NCBI GenBank assembly: GCA_027924585.1
Contig: BSBM01000059.1
Coordinates: 1,674,001 to 1,738,000, forward strand
Length of the DNA: 64,000 bases
DNA from: Larix kaempferi
Lineage: Eukaryota > Streptophyta > Pinopsida > Pinales > Pinaceae
Direction: 5' to 3'
Both the position numbers and the translations under genes were made by a program. Of this stretch, positions 1 through 10,271 are shown piece after piece (the stretch's first letter is position 1; the number at the start of each line of letters is the position of its first letter). The notes under the pieces are model-generated. The model did no database searches. It had not been told where the DNA came from and saw only the letters and a list, made by a program, of their open reading frames with translations.

Positions 1-912
1 CGAAACCACCACAAACACTGTTCAAGGTGATTTTCTTCATTTTCTCCTGTGTAGGGTGTTGTTCGTAGTCGTTGCATCACATAGATTGCAGTCATGCGAT
101 CGACGACTCAACATCTCCCACATTTTTCCTCTTTTCATCCTCTATTGTCCCGAGTATCACCTTGTCTCACTCGTATATACTAGCCCGTGAAGGCTAGTAT
201 ATCTGGAATATAGATGTTAGCAATATTTTTCTACGCGACACTGATTGTGACACCACCTCCTACAAAAAATAAACAAGCAGGCGAATACGAGGATCACTGA
301 AAGAATGGCAAATCACAGAAATAAAATGAGTGTCGAGCTCGTTTAAACCATAATGATAAGAACAATCATCTCCCAACCATAGACAAAGCTATTTGTCTCC
401 CCCGAGCTCAAACCTTCCAATAGAGAACGATGTACATCCGTATAGTAGTAGCACAAACCCTAGAAAACAAGGGAGAAACTTCTCCAATAGTGGAGAACCC
501 CAAAAAATCAGTCCCTTAACTGAGGTTGCGAACCTCTCTTGGCTAGAGCGAACTTGCTTGAGTGAATGACGAAATGAGAGTTCGAACTCTCTATTTATAC
601 ACATCAAAGAGTGACTTTTTTCCTGACTGGGCCGACCTGACTTTCCCTAACTGCGCCGACCTGACTGGGACAGTTCTGCGCATTGTATGGGGCAAATTGC
701 CCACTGCTTTGGGACAGTTTACCCACTGGTCCGATTTGTCTTGGGGGAATACAAATAATTAAATTTAATAAAACTTTTCTTTGTGATTTCACCCCTAGGT
801 TTACATTGAGTGTTTTACATGATCAAATACATTGACATCTCGTCCCATAAGAGGTACCTTAACAAGATGAAATACAATAAGAATAACTTCCGAAGTTGTA
901 CTGTTTCCAACA
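1..912 (-). mobile_element. 3' LTR of a minus-strand LTR retrotransposon (runs off the window)
   Basis: Read on the minus strand, the LTR starts with TGTTGGAAAC at 912 and continues past position 1. The nine bases just before it (913-921, minus GAGAGGGAG) form a polypurine tract, as expected beside a 3' LTR. A TATA box (minus TATAAATA, 592-599) lies inside. Positions 1-600 are repeated directly at about 1954-2553. The element's coding region is not in the window, so its superfamily cannot be set. Confidence is good that this is an LTR and lower for its exact limits. Confidence 0.6.
592..599 (-). promoter_or_regulatory. TATA box of the minus-strand LTR
   Basis: Minus TATAAATA followed by a GA-rich stretch. 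The same box occurs at 2546-2553 in the second LTR copy, which is cut off exactly there. The position inside an LTR suggests the U3/R promoter. Confidence 0.45.
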
Positions 913-1660
913 CTCCCTCTCAACAAGGAAGGTATTCTTCGAACACTGTATTCTAATCTTATTCTTTATTTGGTCGACCTATGAGGTGATGCCCCATGCA
1001 GCTACTACTCCAACACTGCCTCTTGGCCATGAAGATATCGTCAACATTATCATACTGAAACACATCTCGATATTATATATACATCACAGTTATCTCTATC
1101 CTCTCTATATCATAAGGAAGGCCTTCCAACACAATCACAGTTAGTCGAGAAGTGTCAACAAATCAATCTTCGTGCGTCTGCTCAATCCAGTCCATCAGGG
1201 AACATACACTTGCTCCACGACTCTGCCCTCTCCATAGGTGAGTGACTCATGCATCAACTCAATAACTCTTCACAGTCCATCGTAGAGTCTATCATGCATC
1301 AATACAATGTACTCAGCTCAACCCAGTCCATCGGGTGCCTACATCATCAACACTCCCTCTTAGCTAGAGAGTTATCATCACATCGGAACACATCTTGTTA
1401 TCATAAGAGGCTCCATTCCAACACAGGGATACACTCCACAAAGGAGAACGTTCCCCAAATGAACCATCCACATATAAGCACGTTCCACAAAGAAACCATC
1501 CCACAATGGGACACGCTCCACAGAGGACTACGTTCCACAAAGGAACCATCCCACAAAGGGACCATATCATCTTTTCAAAGAAGATATATGATCTACCTGA
1601 TGAACTTGGTCATTCTAGAACACAAAGGATTACTTCCTCAAGCACTTTATCTGTAGAAGG
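913..1660 (-). mobile_element. Internal region of the minus-strand LTR element, no pol visible
   Basis: Between the two LTR copies I see no recognisable gag or pol domain. A 135-codon plus-strand open frame (1249-1656) is made largely of a degenerate repeat. The block starting CGTTCCACAAAG at 1481 recurs at about 1530. The motif CAACACT(C/G)CCTCT recurs near 909, 1012 and 1349 and resembles repeated copies of the polypurine-tract/LTR junction. The internal region is only about 1 kb, so this copy is non-autonomous or deleted. Confidence 0.4.
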
Positions 1661-2160
1661 TGGCAATGATGGGAAAAAACTTTGAAGAGGAGAAACGAGA
1701 TGAGGGGATTCGAGGGACAATAGAGAACGAAAAGAGAAAAAATGCCAGAGATGTTGAGTCATTGATCCCATGACTGCAGTCTATACGATGAAACGACTAC
1801 GAAGAATGCCATACACGAGATAAAATGTAGAAAATGACCTTAAATAGTGTTGATGTTGGTTTCGAGCTCCACACTCATTTTGTTTATGTGCTTTTCCACT
1901 CATTTAGTGATCCTGGTTATGCTGCTATAAACATTAGCAAGGTCAAGGAAGGCTCGAAACAACCATCAACACTGTTCAAGGTGAGTTTCTTCATTTTCTC
2001 CTATGTAGGGTGTTGTTCGTAGTCGTTGCATCACATATACTGCAGTCATGAGATCGATGACTCAACATCTCCCACATTTTTCCTCTTTCCATCCTCTATT
2101 GTCTCCAGTATCACCTCATATCACTTGTATATACTATCCTATGTAGGCTAGTATATCTAG
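1660..2160. repeat. Inverted repeat of LTR sequence (arms about 200 bp)
   Basis: The reverse complement of 1668-1872 aligns with 1951-2150. Both arms share the order CTCGAAAC, ATCAACACT, CGTAGTCGTT, CTGCAGTCATG and GACTCAACATCTC. About 80 bases separate the arms. This is an inverted partial copy of the LTR inside the element, which could fold back in RNA. It is not obviously a DNA-transposon terminal repeat, because the arm sequence is also part of the direct LTR repeat. Confidence 0.55.
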
Positions 2161-2553
2161 AACATAGATGTTCGCAATATATCTCTACGCGAAACTGATA
2201 GTGACACCACCTCCTACAAAAACTAAACAAGCAGGCGAATGCGAGGATCAATGAAAGAATGGCAAATCACAAAAACAAAATGAGTGTCGAGCTCGTTTAA
2301 ACCATGATGATAAGAACAATCATCTCCCAACCATAGACAAAGCTATTTGCCTCCCCCGAGCTCAGATCTTCCAATGGAGAACAATGTACATCCGGATAGT
2401 AGTAGCGCAAACCCTAGAAAACAAGGGAGAAACTTCTCCAATAGTGGAGAACCCCAAAAAATCAATCCGTTAACTGAAGTAGCGAACCTCTCTTTGCTAG
2501 AGCGAACTTGCTTGAGTGAATGACGAAATGAGAGGTCGAACTCTCTATTTATA
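1954..2553 (-). mobile_element. 5' LTR (truncated) of the minus-strand LTR element
   Basis: Direct repeat of positions 1-600 with scattered substitutions. Homology stops at the TATA box (2546-2553). The next sequence is the start of the unrelated 1.5-kb direct repeat of the neighbouring element, which suggests that the neighbour inserted into or replaced this LTR. Confidence 0.55.
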
Positions 2554-4633
2554 TCTTTCTGCATGAATGATACATTTTTGTCATCATCATATGCAAAGAG
2601 CAGGGCAATGGTATTGAACAGGCATGTGGTTGCATCAAAGATTGGAGTAACTGATGAGAGCACGAAAATAGCCAAATTTACTAATCTCTGAAGGCCCCAA
2701 CTTATATAGTTAGATTATGAAGTTGTTTTGAATTTGCTACTGTCGCGGCTAGCAAAATTGATCGAATGGGATCAACCACAAGAGAGCAATTTCAAGAACT
2801 AATCACAGATATGCCAATGAAGATGCATCTCCAGGATCCTGGTTTATTGGATTAGATATCGAGCAGATTGATCGATCGGAGCCGCAGCAGGTAATTTTTT
2901 CGAACTCCACATTTCCGTTTGACATCCGTTTTCTCAAACTTGGCTTGGACAGAAAATACACCCGGAAGCACGAGTTCCTTGACAGTCGAGGTTACACTGG
3001 CGGCAGATTTTATTGATTCAGAAGGCTACATTCAAAGCTCGGGCTTCAATAATGTTTAGCGCACATCAGTTTTTAGAAGATCATCGGAGCTCACGAGAAC
3101 CCATCACGTTTTGTTCTACTGCTCTCTTCGTTTTCAGCTGCTGTTGAAAGAAGCTGTGACTCTAAAAAACTCGAGATGGCATCAGCGTACCTCTTCACGT
3201 AAAACATGAACCCGATTTTTCGGTTTCCTCTCAGCAGCCGAGTATTGGTCTGAACTCCGCGCCAACCGGGTTAATGTGAAGTTTGGAAGCAATTCACGGG
3301 GTCGAGCACTCAGTAAATTAGTAGCAGAAAGCAGCCAGAAAGCAACCAATCCGTTAGTGCAACTGCAGACCAACAGATCTAAATTGATGGGATCGAAGAT
3401 CATCATTGGGATTATCTTTTGATTAGTATGGTTGTCCACCTTTTAAACGCCCATCTACAGCACGATTTCCTCCGATGGCTAATGCATTTCCACGCCCTCT
3501 ATTACGTGGAACTGTGGAGTTAAAAAATAAAAATAAAAATCAAAATGCCGAATCTCAGGGTTTAGCAATATGATCAGCACGCAGCATACAAACATCGGGG
3601 GTCCCACACTTTCGATGACAGCCGAGTATCTGACTGAAGTCCGCGTGAAGCTAACTCACCAACTGAGTTAACATGAAGTTTTGGAGTAAATTTACGGGGC
3701 AGTAGCTCAGTGGCATCAGCATCTAAGGCCGCGTTATTGTTTTTCTTCATTAGCTGGCAATTTGCGTGTCTACCAACTTTAGCCGAGCATACAACAGGTC
3801 AACTTTTGTTTTCGGCAGCTTTGGATACGTGGAGCTGGCTCCATTTAGTGATGTCATTATTTTCTTAGTCATGCATTGGAGAGAAAAGTGGAGCTTACCC
3901 ACTTTTTCTTTATTATTATTTTATTTCTTTTAGTTTTAAAAGAGCTTTTTTGGCTTATAAAAAGGAGCTAGCCTCCTCATTGTAAGCATGGAAAACTTTC
4001 TGGGAGTTCTTCTTTTCCCTTGGGACTTAATGAAAAATATCATGCTGGGTTTATGGACAGATTTGGCTTCTCTTTGCATGGCTGCGTGTTTCCATTTTAA
4101 GTTGTAGAGTAGATCTAACATAGAAGGCTATTTCTAGTCCATTGGGCAAACATTTGGGTTCAAGTTGTTTGTTGACGTTGTGTTTTCAGAAGATCATAGG
4201 AGTAATAGACTGTAGTCGGTTATACTAATATTCTCCTCGTCTTTGTTTATGGAACGTATTAGATCAAATCTCACTTTTATGAAGCGCAAAGCCTTCTTGA
4301 GTCCTCTTTTTGACTCCATGCTCCCTTCTGGTACTAGCACTGACCTTCTCCTCGAGGACTGATCTTCCCGTCTTTTCCATCACCCATTTAAAATACATCT
4401 TTCTATTACATATGTTTCTCTAAGGCAGCCTCTTCAATTCACCTTGCCCGCTTATTGTACCTGCCTTAGCGATCCTATCTTAGGGATACCCCCCTAGAGT
4501 TGGAGAAGAGACAACCTGAAGCGAAGAGGAGAGGAGTGTGGTGACAATGGCCTCTCTCCTGAGAGAGTTGTCATCCAGCTGGTGTGTTACATTTTGGGCT
4601 TCGACAACACGCATGCCATTTTGAGAGACAACA
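2554..4633 (+). mobile_element. 5' LTR of a gag-only Ty3/gypsy-like element
   Basis: Positions 2554 to about 4046 repeat directly at about 6957-8470 with few differences. The LTR most likely ends with ACA at 4633, four bases before the primer site at 4638. It carries a U3/R promoter at 3956-3963. Two related blocks beginning AGCCGAGTAT (near 3235 and 3625) make an internal imperfect repeat. Near its left end it holds a short coding-like segment ending in TAATCTCTGA, shared with the other copy. The exact 5' edge is uncertain because the site joins another LTR. Confidence 0.55.
3956..3963 (+). promoter_or_regulatory. TATA box of the gag-only element's 5' LTR
   Basis: TATAAAAA, followed by a GC-rich inverted motif (GGAGCTAGCCTCC) and TCATTG, matching at 8363-8370 in the right copy. 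A similar arrangement (TATTTAAA, then GGAGAGAGCCTCTC and ATTGTAAG) occurs in another LTR at 21328-21335. This points to a conserved LTR core promoter in this retroelement group. Confidence 0.5.
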
Positions 4634-4637
4634 TTTT

Positions 4638-4654
4638 TGGCGTCGTTGCCGGGG
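4638..4654 (+). other. Primer binding site, tRNA-Asp type
   Basis: TGGCGTCGTTGCCGGGG differs by one base from the complement of the 3' end of plant tRNA-Asp (TGGCGCCGTTGCCGGGG). This is the primer typical of Athila/Tat-type Ty3/gypsy elements. It sits four bases after the ACA that should end the 5' LTR, so it fixes the LTR/internal border. Confidence 0.75.
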
Positions 4655-4953
4655 ACAAATTCCAGTTCCCGAAATTTGAAGACTATGCTTCATTGACAAC
4701 ATTTGTGGGAGATTATATTGCATATTCTTCTTCTCACATGGCGACTCCACGAAGGGACAAAACCCTTGTCCTTTTGCAGATTTGAAGATCCTATTGGGTG
4801 TAGAGGTGAGCACACCCATTGGAGGGCTTTCAAGCTCACCTTGGCGACTCCACAGTTTGGTATGAGGTATGGTTATATGCATGTTTCAGATTTGGTACCT
4901 CATTGTTTGATTTATGGATAATAATAAGGAGAGAGTGTGTGAGCTTCCGCACG

Positions 4954-5928
4954 ATGTCTTTTATGCTCGAAGCTTTCATGCCATTGGATTTCTCGAATAT
5001 CTGTGGATTTCCTAATGACTGCTATGACCATGAAAAGGTGCATGACATTCTCCCAAAGTTCCATGGAAATGATGAGATTTCAGCCATCTATCACGCTGCC
5101 TCTTACTGCAAATTGATGGTTGATTTAAATGTTTATTGTGAGGATGACCTTATGATCATTTTTTCTTTAACTTTAGAAAGAGATGCAGAAAATTGGTTCT
5201 ATGGTCTTTTGGATGAATCCATAGATTCATTGCCAGAGTTTTTTGAAAGGTTTCTCCTCCGCTGGCATGATGGAACTGTCGATGAGATTGAACAGCTTGC
5301 TAGAGAGTACGATGCCCTCATCCCTAGGGTCCACATTGCACAAAAAGAGCAACAGTTTGAAGAACATGTTGAAGGTCAAAGAAAGCAGCTTGGAGAAAGT
5401 ATCATAGATAATCCGATTGAGGAAGAATTACAAGAGCCCTTGTTTGAAGATACAGCTGAACAGCCTCATGACACTACTGAAATAGAAAGCAATGTGAAGC
5501 TGCCCCGGGTTTATGAACAGCTTCATGATGAAGATTCAGACTTGCATCAAGTTTATGTTACCAAAGATTTCCACAAACAATTTTATGATGAAGATGCTAG
5601 TCTACCTCAAATTCATTTCATCAATGAAAATAATGATAGTTGTTTTGAAGATCAGCCCGAACAGATTTATGATGGAGGTATGTCTCTAAGTCCTATCAGT
5701 CAATGGATAGAGGCCTCTTGTGCACTTACTGATACCTATGGCCAAAATTTCAGTAACCTTTTTTGTTTTGACAATATGATATTCAATCTTATTCATCAGC
5801 AGATTCTAAAACATCTCTGTTTTATGGTGACTCTGTCATCATTGTTGTCTAGAACCAAGCACAAAGAAATGAGAAATAGCAGAGATAAGATGCTAGATTG
5901 GTTACACTGGTTGTATGAATATACATAG
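4954..5928 (+). CDS. Retrotransposon Gag protein (gag-only element)
   Basis: Open frame of 324 codons from the first in-frame ATG at 4954. The open frame extends upstream to 4819, but only from a TTG. The segment around DAENWFYGL...SLPEFFERFLLRWHDG (roughly residues 85-115) matches the retrotransposon gag capsid fold, in which a tryptophan follows an amphipathic stretch and a W/F-x-F-x-x-x-F helix. The C-terminal half is acidic and rich in repeated H-D-E motifs. I see no CCHC zinc knuckle and no protease, RT or integrase follows before the right repeat. It is uninterrupted, unlike most frames nearby, so the element may have been mobilised in trans until fairly recently. Confidence 0.7.
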   Translation: MSFMLEAFMPLDFSNICGFPNDCYDHEKVHDILPKFHGNDEISAIYHAASYCKLMVDLNVYCEDDLMIIFSLTLERDAENWFYGLLDESIDSLPEFFERFLLRWHDGTVDEIEQLAREYDALIPRVHIAQKEQQFEEHVEGQRKQLGESIIDNPIEEELQEPLFEDTAEQPHDTTEIESNVKLPRVYEQLHDEDSDLHQVYVTKDFHKQFYDEDASLPQIHFINENNDSCFEDQPEQIYDGGMSLSPISQWIEASCALTDTYGQNFSNLFCFDNMIFNLIHQQILKHLCFMVTLSSLLSRTKHKEMRNSRDKMLDWLHWLYEYT

Positions 5929-6366
5929 CATGCTGTTGTCTCATATTAGTGTAGGTAGGTAGGAAGAATAAAGCTCACACAAGAGCATTTGCTGCTGTTA
6001 CTTATTTTTTAATTCTGCAATTTTTATGTAATAAAGCATGGTCACGGGGTGTGAATCAAGCCATCCCCACCACACTGTTTTTGGTTTTTATGTGATCTGC
6101 GATAACCAAGAGGATCTGAGGTTCTCGTGCACTCACCAAGGTGAAACACGTCCCGCAGTTGGAGCCAGATGTTAGCTCCCCATTGTTACAAGGGTGTCTA
6201 CATGTAATTTCTTTCACAAATTATCAAGAGGATGACACCTACAGGAAAGCTTCAGGAGAACAAAACTCACACAATAAAGATTACAGATTTTGGCTAATAA
6301 GGTTCTCCACTCATTCATTACCTATACACAGCAGAAGCTTCATCAGCAAATTTTTTTTTTTTTGCT
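5929..6366 (+). mobile_element. Internal non-coding part of the gag-only element
   Basis: No coding domain is visible between the gag stop and the SAE1 copy. A T-rich run (about 6351-6363) lies immediately before the SAE1-derived sequence. It may mark an insertion border. Confidence 0.35.
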
Positions 6367-6895
6367 GAGGATTCAAATCACAAGGGAAGATCGATTGCTG
6401 AAGTCTGTCGGGAATCATTTAGGGATTCCAATCATATGGTTCATGTCTCTGTTGAAAAAGGGAGTGTGAAAGATATATATCTGCCAATTTTCCGGACAAT
6501 TTTGATGTTGTTGTTCTTGGGCGTGCCTCAATTATTGTGAAAAAAGCAGGAAGATGCTATTGCTTCTCAAATTTGCTTTCCAGGCTTAGGGGAGTCCATG
6601 TCAGCTCGCTGGAGTAGCCTGCCTAAAAAAGCAACTAAGCTCTATTTTGCTCTAAGAATTTTAGAAGAGTTTGAGCAGGATGAGGGTCGACAACCAGGTC
6701 ATGTATCATCTGCAGATTTGGAATCTGTGCTAAGCCTCCGAAGAAACTCTGTGAAGAAAGGGGTTACCTGAATCGCGAATACCAGGTATTCTCTTGGAAA
6801 GAATTGTTGATGCCGGGACGAGAGAATTCCCTCCAGTTTGTGCAATTATAGGGGGCATCCTTGGACAAGAAGTCATCAAGGCAATGTCTTGTAAA
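6367..6895 (+). pseudogene. SAE1: Processed pseudogene of SUMO-activating enzyme subunit 1 (SAE1/AOS1)
   Basis: Translated pieces in three frames follow plant SAE1 from about residue 80 to about residue 300. They include RSIAEVCRESFRD and MVHVSVEKG, then after a frameshift NFDVVVLGRAS. After a deletion come ICFPGLGESMSARW and ATKLYFALRILEEFEQDEGR. The end is PVCAIIGGILGQEVIKAMSC. SAE1 pairs with SAE2 to activate SUMO with ATP. Here the N-terminal nucleotide-binding part is missing, and frameshifts and a TGA (near 6769) break the frame. No introns separate regions that are normally in different exons, so this is a retrocopy. It lies inside the gag-only element, directly left of the right repeat, which suggests capture or insertion before that copy spread. 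Confidence 0.8.
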
Positions 6896-6986
6896 GAGAA
6901 ATATATATCATGAAAATCAGGTGCAAGATTGCGCTTCAAGCAAGTTGAGGAGAATGTGTATATATTTCTGCATGAATGAGACATTT

Positions 6987-7100
6987 TTGTCATCATCATA
7001 TGCAAAGAGCAGGGCAATGGTATTGAACAGGCATGTGGTTGCATCAAAGATTGGAGTAACTGATGAGAACACGAAAATAGCCAAATTAACTAATCTCTGA
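6987..7100 (+). other. Conserved coding-like segment inside the repeat (also 2577-2691)
   Basis: An open segment ending in TGA is kept in both repeat copies with few changes. It translates with pieces such as NRHVVASKIGV and a C-terminal TKIAKLTNL. I do not recognise the family. It may be the end of a captured host gene or chance. It follows the SAE1 copy but does not match SAE1. Confidence 0.25.
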
Positions 7101-8362
7101 AGGCCCCAACTTATATAGTTAGATTATGAAGTTGTTTTGAATTTGCTACTGTCGCGGCTAGCAAAATTGATCGAATGGGATCAACCACAAGAGAGCAATT
7201 TCAAGAACTAATCACAGATATGCCAATGAAGATGTATCTCCAGGATCCTGGTTTATTGGATTAGATATCGAGCATATTGATGATCGGAGCCGCAGCAGGT
7301 AATTTTTTTGAACTCCACATTTCCGTTTGACATCCGTTTTCTAAAACTCGGCTTGGACAGAAAATACACCCGGAAGCACGAGTTCCTTGACAGCCGAGGT
7401 TACACTGGCGGTAGATTTTATTGATTCAGAAGGCTACATTCAAAGCTCGGGCTTCAATAATGTTTAGCGCACATCAGTTTTTAGAAGATCATCAGAGCTC
7501 ACGGGAACCCATCACGTTTTGTTCTACTGCTATCATCGTTTTCAGCTATTGTTGAAGGAAGCTGTGACTCCAAAAAACTCGAGATGGCATCAGCGTACCT
7601 CTTCGCGTAAAACATGAACCCGATTTTTCGGTTTCCTCTCAGCAGCCGAGTATTGGTCTGAACTCCGCGCCAACCGGGTTAACGTGAAGTTTTGGAGCAA
7701 TTCACGGGGTCGAGCACTTAGTAAATTAGTAGCAGAAAGCAGCTAGAAAGCAACCAATCCGTTAGTGCAACCGCAGACCAGCAGATCTAAATTGATGGGA
7801 TCGAAGATCATCATTGGGATTATCTTTTGATTAGTATGGATGTCCACCTTTTAAACGCCCATCTAAAGCACGATTTCCTCCGATGGCTAATGCATTTCCA
7901 CGCCCTCTATTACGTGGAACTGTGGAGTTAAAAAATAAAAATCTAAATCTAAATGTCGAATCTCAGGGTTTAGCAGTATGATCAGCACGCAACATACAAT
8001 AATCGGGGGTCCCACACTTTCGATGACAGCCGAGTATCTGACTGAAGTCCGCGTGAAGCTAACTCACCAACTGAGTTAACGTGAAGTTTGGAGGAAATTT
8101 ACAGGGCAGTAGCTCAGTGGCATCAGCATCTAGGGCCGCGTTTTTGTTTTTCTTCATTAGCTGGCAATTTGCGTGTCTACCAACTTCAGCCGAGCATACA
8201 ACAGGTCGACTTTTGTTCTCGGCAGCTTTGGTTACATGGAGCTGGCTCCATTTAGTTATGTCATTATTTTCTTAGTCATGCATTGGAGAGAAAAGTGGAG
8301 CTTACCCACTTTTTCTTTATTATTATTTTATTTCTTTTAGTTTTAAAAGAGCTTTTTTGGCT

Positions 8363-8370
8363 TATAAAAA
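8363..8370 (+). promoter_or_regulatory. TATA box of the right repeat copy
   Basis: TATAAAAA with the same downstream GGAGCTAGCCTCC motif as at 3956-3963. Confidence 0.45.
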
Positions 8371-8475
8371 GGAGCTAGCCTCCTCATTCTGAGCATGGAA
8401 AACTTTCTGGGAGTTCTTCTTTTCCCATGGGACTTAATGAAAAATATCATGCTGGGTTTATGGAAAAATATCATG

Positions 8476-9930
8476 CTGGGTTCATGTTGTGAATGCTTTA
8501 TTTTGATCATAAGTCTTGAAATACACTGTTAATCTCGTTTTTTCATTTTAGCAACGTGGATTGCTTTCTTATCTTGTGCTTATCTCATCTTTTAATTGGT
8601 CTCATCATAATAAACTCCTAAACAACACCCATCCGCATCATTTCACCAAAGACACTTAAAAAACACAAGAGCCTTAGTAAAACTCTTTGTAGGGACTACC
8701 CCCCTTGGCTTCGTTAGGAGTTAGCCTAAACGGAGGAGAGCTAGGATTCAGGTGACAGTACCTGGCTCATTGCTTGCCCCCAAGGCCACACCTCTCCCCA
8801 CTTTCCAGTGAAAGAGACAGCTTTCGAAAGATTTATGTTGTTGGTGTGCATCTCAGCGGACAACGGGTCCAACAATGGCTGTGTAAAAAGCACCAAAGGG
8901 GCTATGATTCCAGCAGAGGGGAAGAGGAAGGGGGCATATGGGAAACCCAATCCTATGCTGCCATGTGTCAACCTTAGAACTCACACCTAAATTCTGCCAT
9001 GTGATGAGAATAAGCCAATTATCTCCTTCTTTGACTATTTATCCAATCATTAAGGCACATGTGGGGTTACTGGGAAAAGTCACTTCTTGTAGTTATTGAA
9101 GCATGGGGCTGTGACAATTATGTCAGTTGTCAGTTGTCCTATTTCTTCTATGGTCAGAAGACATGTCAACTATCTTTTCACTCTTACCTCAAATCCTTGG
9201 AGTCAACACTCTTTGGAGGGCATTCCATTCCATTCTTATTCCCGATTAGGCATGTTGTTACACTACGGAGAGTTTCCAATTGTTGTTCATGTCCATGACT
9301 AGACTGTATGCTAAACCCAGAAATCCGAATTAGAGGACAGAGCTGCATTTTTCGAAAGGGAAATTCATTGGTTGTATGTGAGCAAGAGGTTGGGCAAGCT
9401 AGGAACCTTACCCATAGAGTTCTGCTGCTCGTAGGTGCTTGAGAAGTCACCAGCCAAGGCTGGGAGGGCGGAGTGAGACCCCTGAAGAGCTCTGTATGAG
9501 CATTTGACTAAGCACATAGAGCAGAACAGGTTGTGGGATGAGAGATAGAATCCCACAGGTGTTTCCTTCGCCCTGGTGGACTCATAGCCCAGCTTGGGGG
9601 TGAACTTGGGAGCTAAAATAGTACAGGTTGGACAAGTTCTATGGTTGGGTGGAAAAGCGCTCTTACACAGCCAATTGCTTGGATCTGCGTTGGATAAAGA
9701 TAAGTAATCTTATGCATTTGATTCTGATGCATTTTTATTTCATGCCTGTATGTTGTGATTGTGTAATTGAATGGTAGATGTGTGTGGAAAGGTTTTTAAT
9801 TCCGTTGTGCATGTTTATTTATGTTCTGCACACATTTTATTTGTTGGAAAAACGTATTATGGACTTGGGGCAAAATTTGAAAGCCCAGGTTTGGCCAACG
9901 TCCCCTCCCGATGGTCGGATAGGGCGAGGG
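8476..9930. other. Decayed repeat sequence, no gene recognised
   Basis: The frames here are short and overlap on both strands without a recognised domain. GC-rich stretches near 8700-8950 and 9880-9935 (ending GGGCGAGGGGGACGTTACA, polypurine-like) suggest remnants of LTR element ends. The polypurine-like run is on the plus strand while the protease just to the right is on the minus strand, so two elements meet near 9935. Confidence 0.3.
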
Positions 9931-9935
9931 GGACG

Positions 9936-10271
9936 TTACATAAACTCCATGAATTGTTCTTCAAGGTTAGTGGAATATGTGACCAACTGCATCAACCATT
10001 CCAAACCTAGTACCATATCCATTTCTTCGAGTGGTACAGCATAGAGTCTTGTTTGTAGTTCTAGTTCTTGTATCTGAACTGAGACTTTATAACATCTTCC
10101 TACTTCCTTGAAATTTTGTCCATTAGTGACCGTAAGTGTGAGGTCCCTGGTGGAGTACACAAAAAGGTTTAGTTGTTTAGCAACATTGATGTCTATACAA
10201 TTATGAGTACTGCCAGAATATACAAGTATCATTATGCTTCTACTTTTTATGATTCCTTTAAGCTTCAACAT
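9936..10271 (-). pseudogene. Ty3/gypsy aspartic protease fragment
   Basis: An open minus frame of about 110 residues matches the plant gypsy protease: a KGIIKSRSIMILVYSGSTHN segment, then IDINVAKQLNL, LTVTNGQNF, and near the end DMVLGLEWL. The catalytic triad should read D-S-G but the sequence shows Y-S-G, so the active-site aspartate is lost and the copy is inactive. It continues into a gag region at higher coordinates and ends abruptly near 9936. RT and integrase are missing. Confidence 0.75.

Larger units (their letters stand above)
6957..8475 (+). mobile_element. 3' LTR-like direct repeat of the gag-only element
   Basis: Near-identical to 2554-4046, including the coding-like segment at 6987-7100, the internal AGCCGAGTAT repeats and the promoter at 8363-8370. 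Just before it lies a purine-rich GTTGAGGAGAATG followed by TGTATATATTTC, a plausible polypurine tract and LTR start. Homology to the left copy ends near 8475. Beyond that only a short motif series (TAGGGACTACCCCCC, GGAGGAGAG, GGTGACAGTACC) loosely resembles the left LTR's last 160 bases. The right LTR is therefore recombinant, or belongs to a related subfamily downstream of R. Confidence 0.55.

Noticed and set aside
1249-1656. Plus-strand 135-codon protein
   Set aside because: Made largely of degenerate short repeats inside an LTR element on the opposite strand. No domain.
3182-3439. Minus-strand 85-codon open frame in the LTR
   Set aside because: Lies within LTR U3 sequence; no domain seen.
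6730-7047. Minus-strand 105-codon open frame
   Set aside because: Antisense shadow of the SAE1 retrocopy, whose plus-strand translation clearly matches the family.
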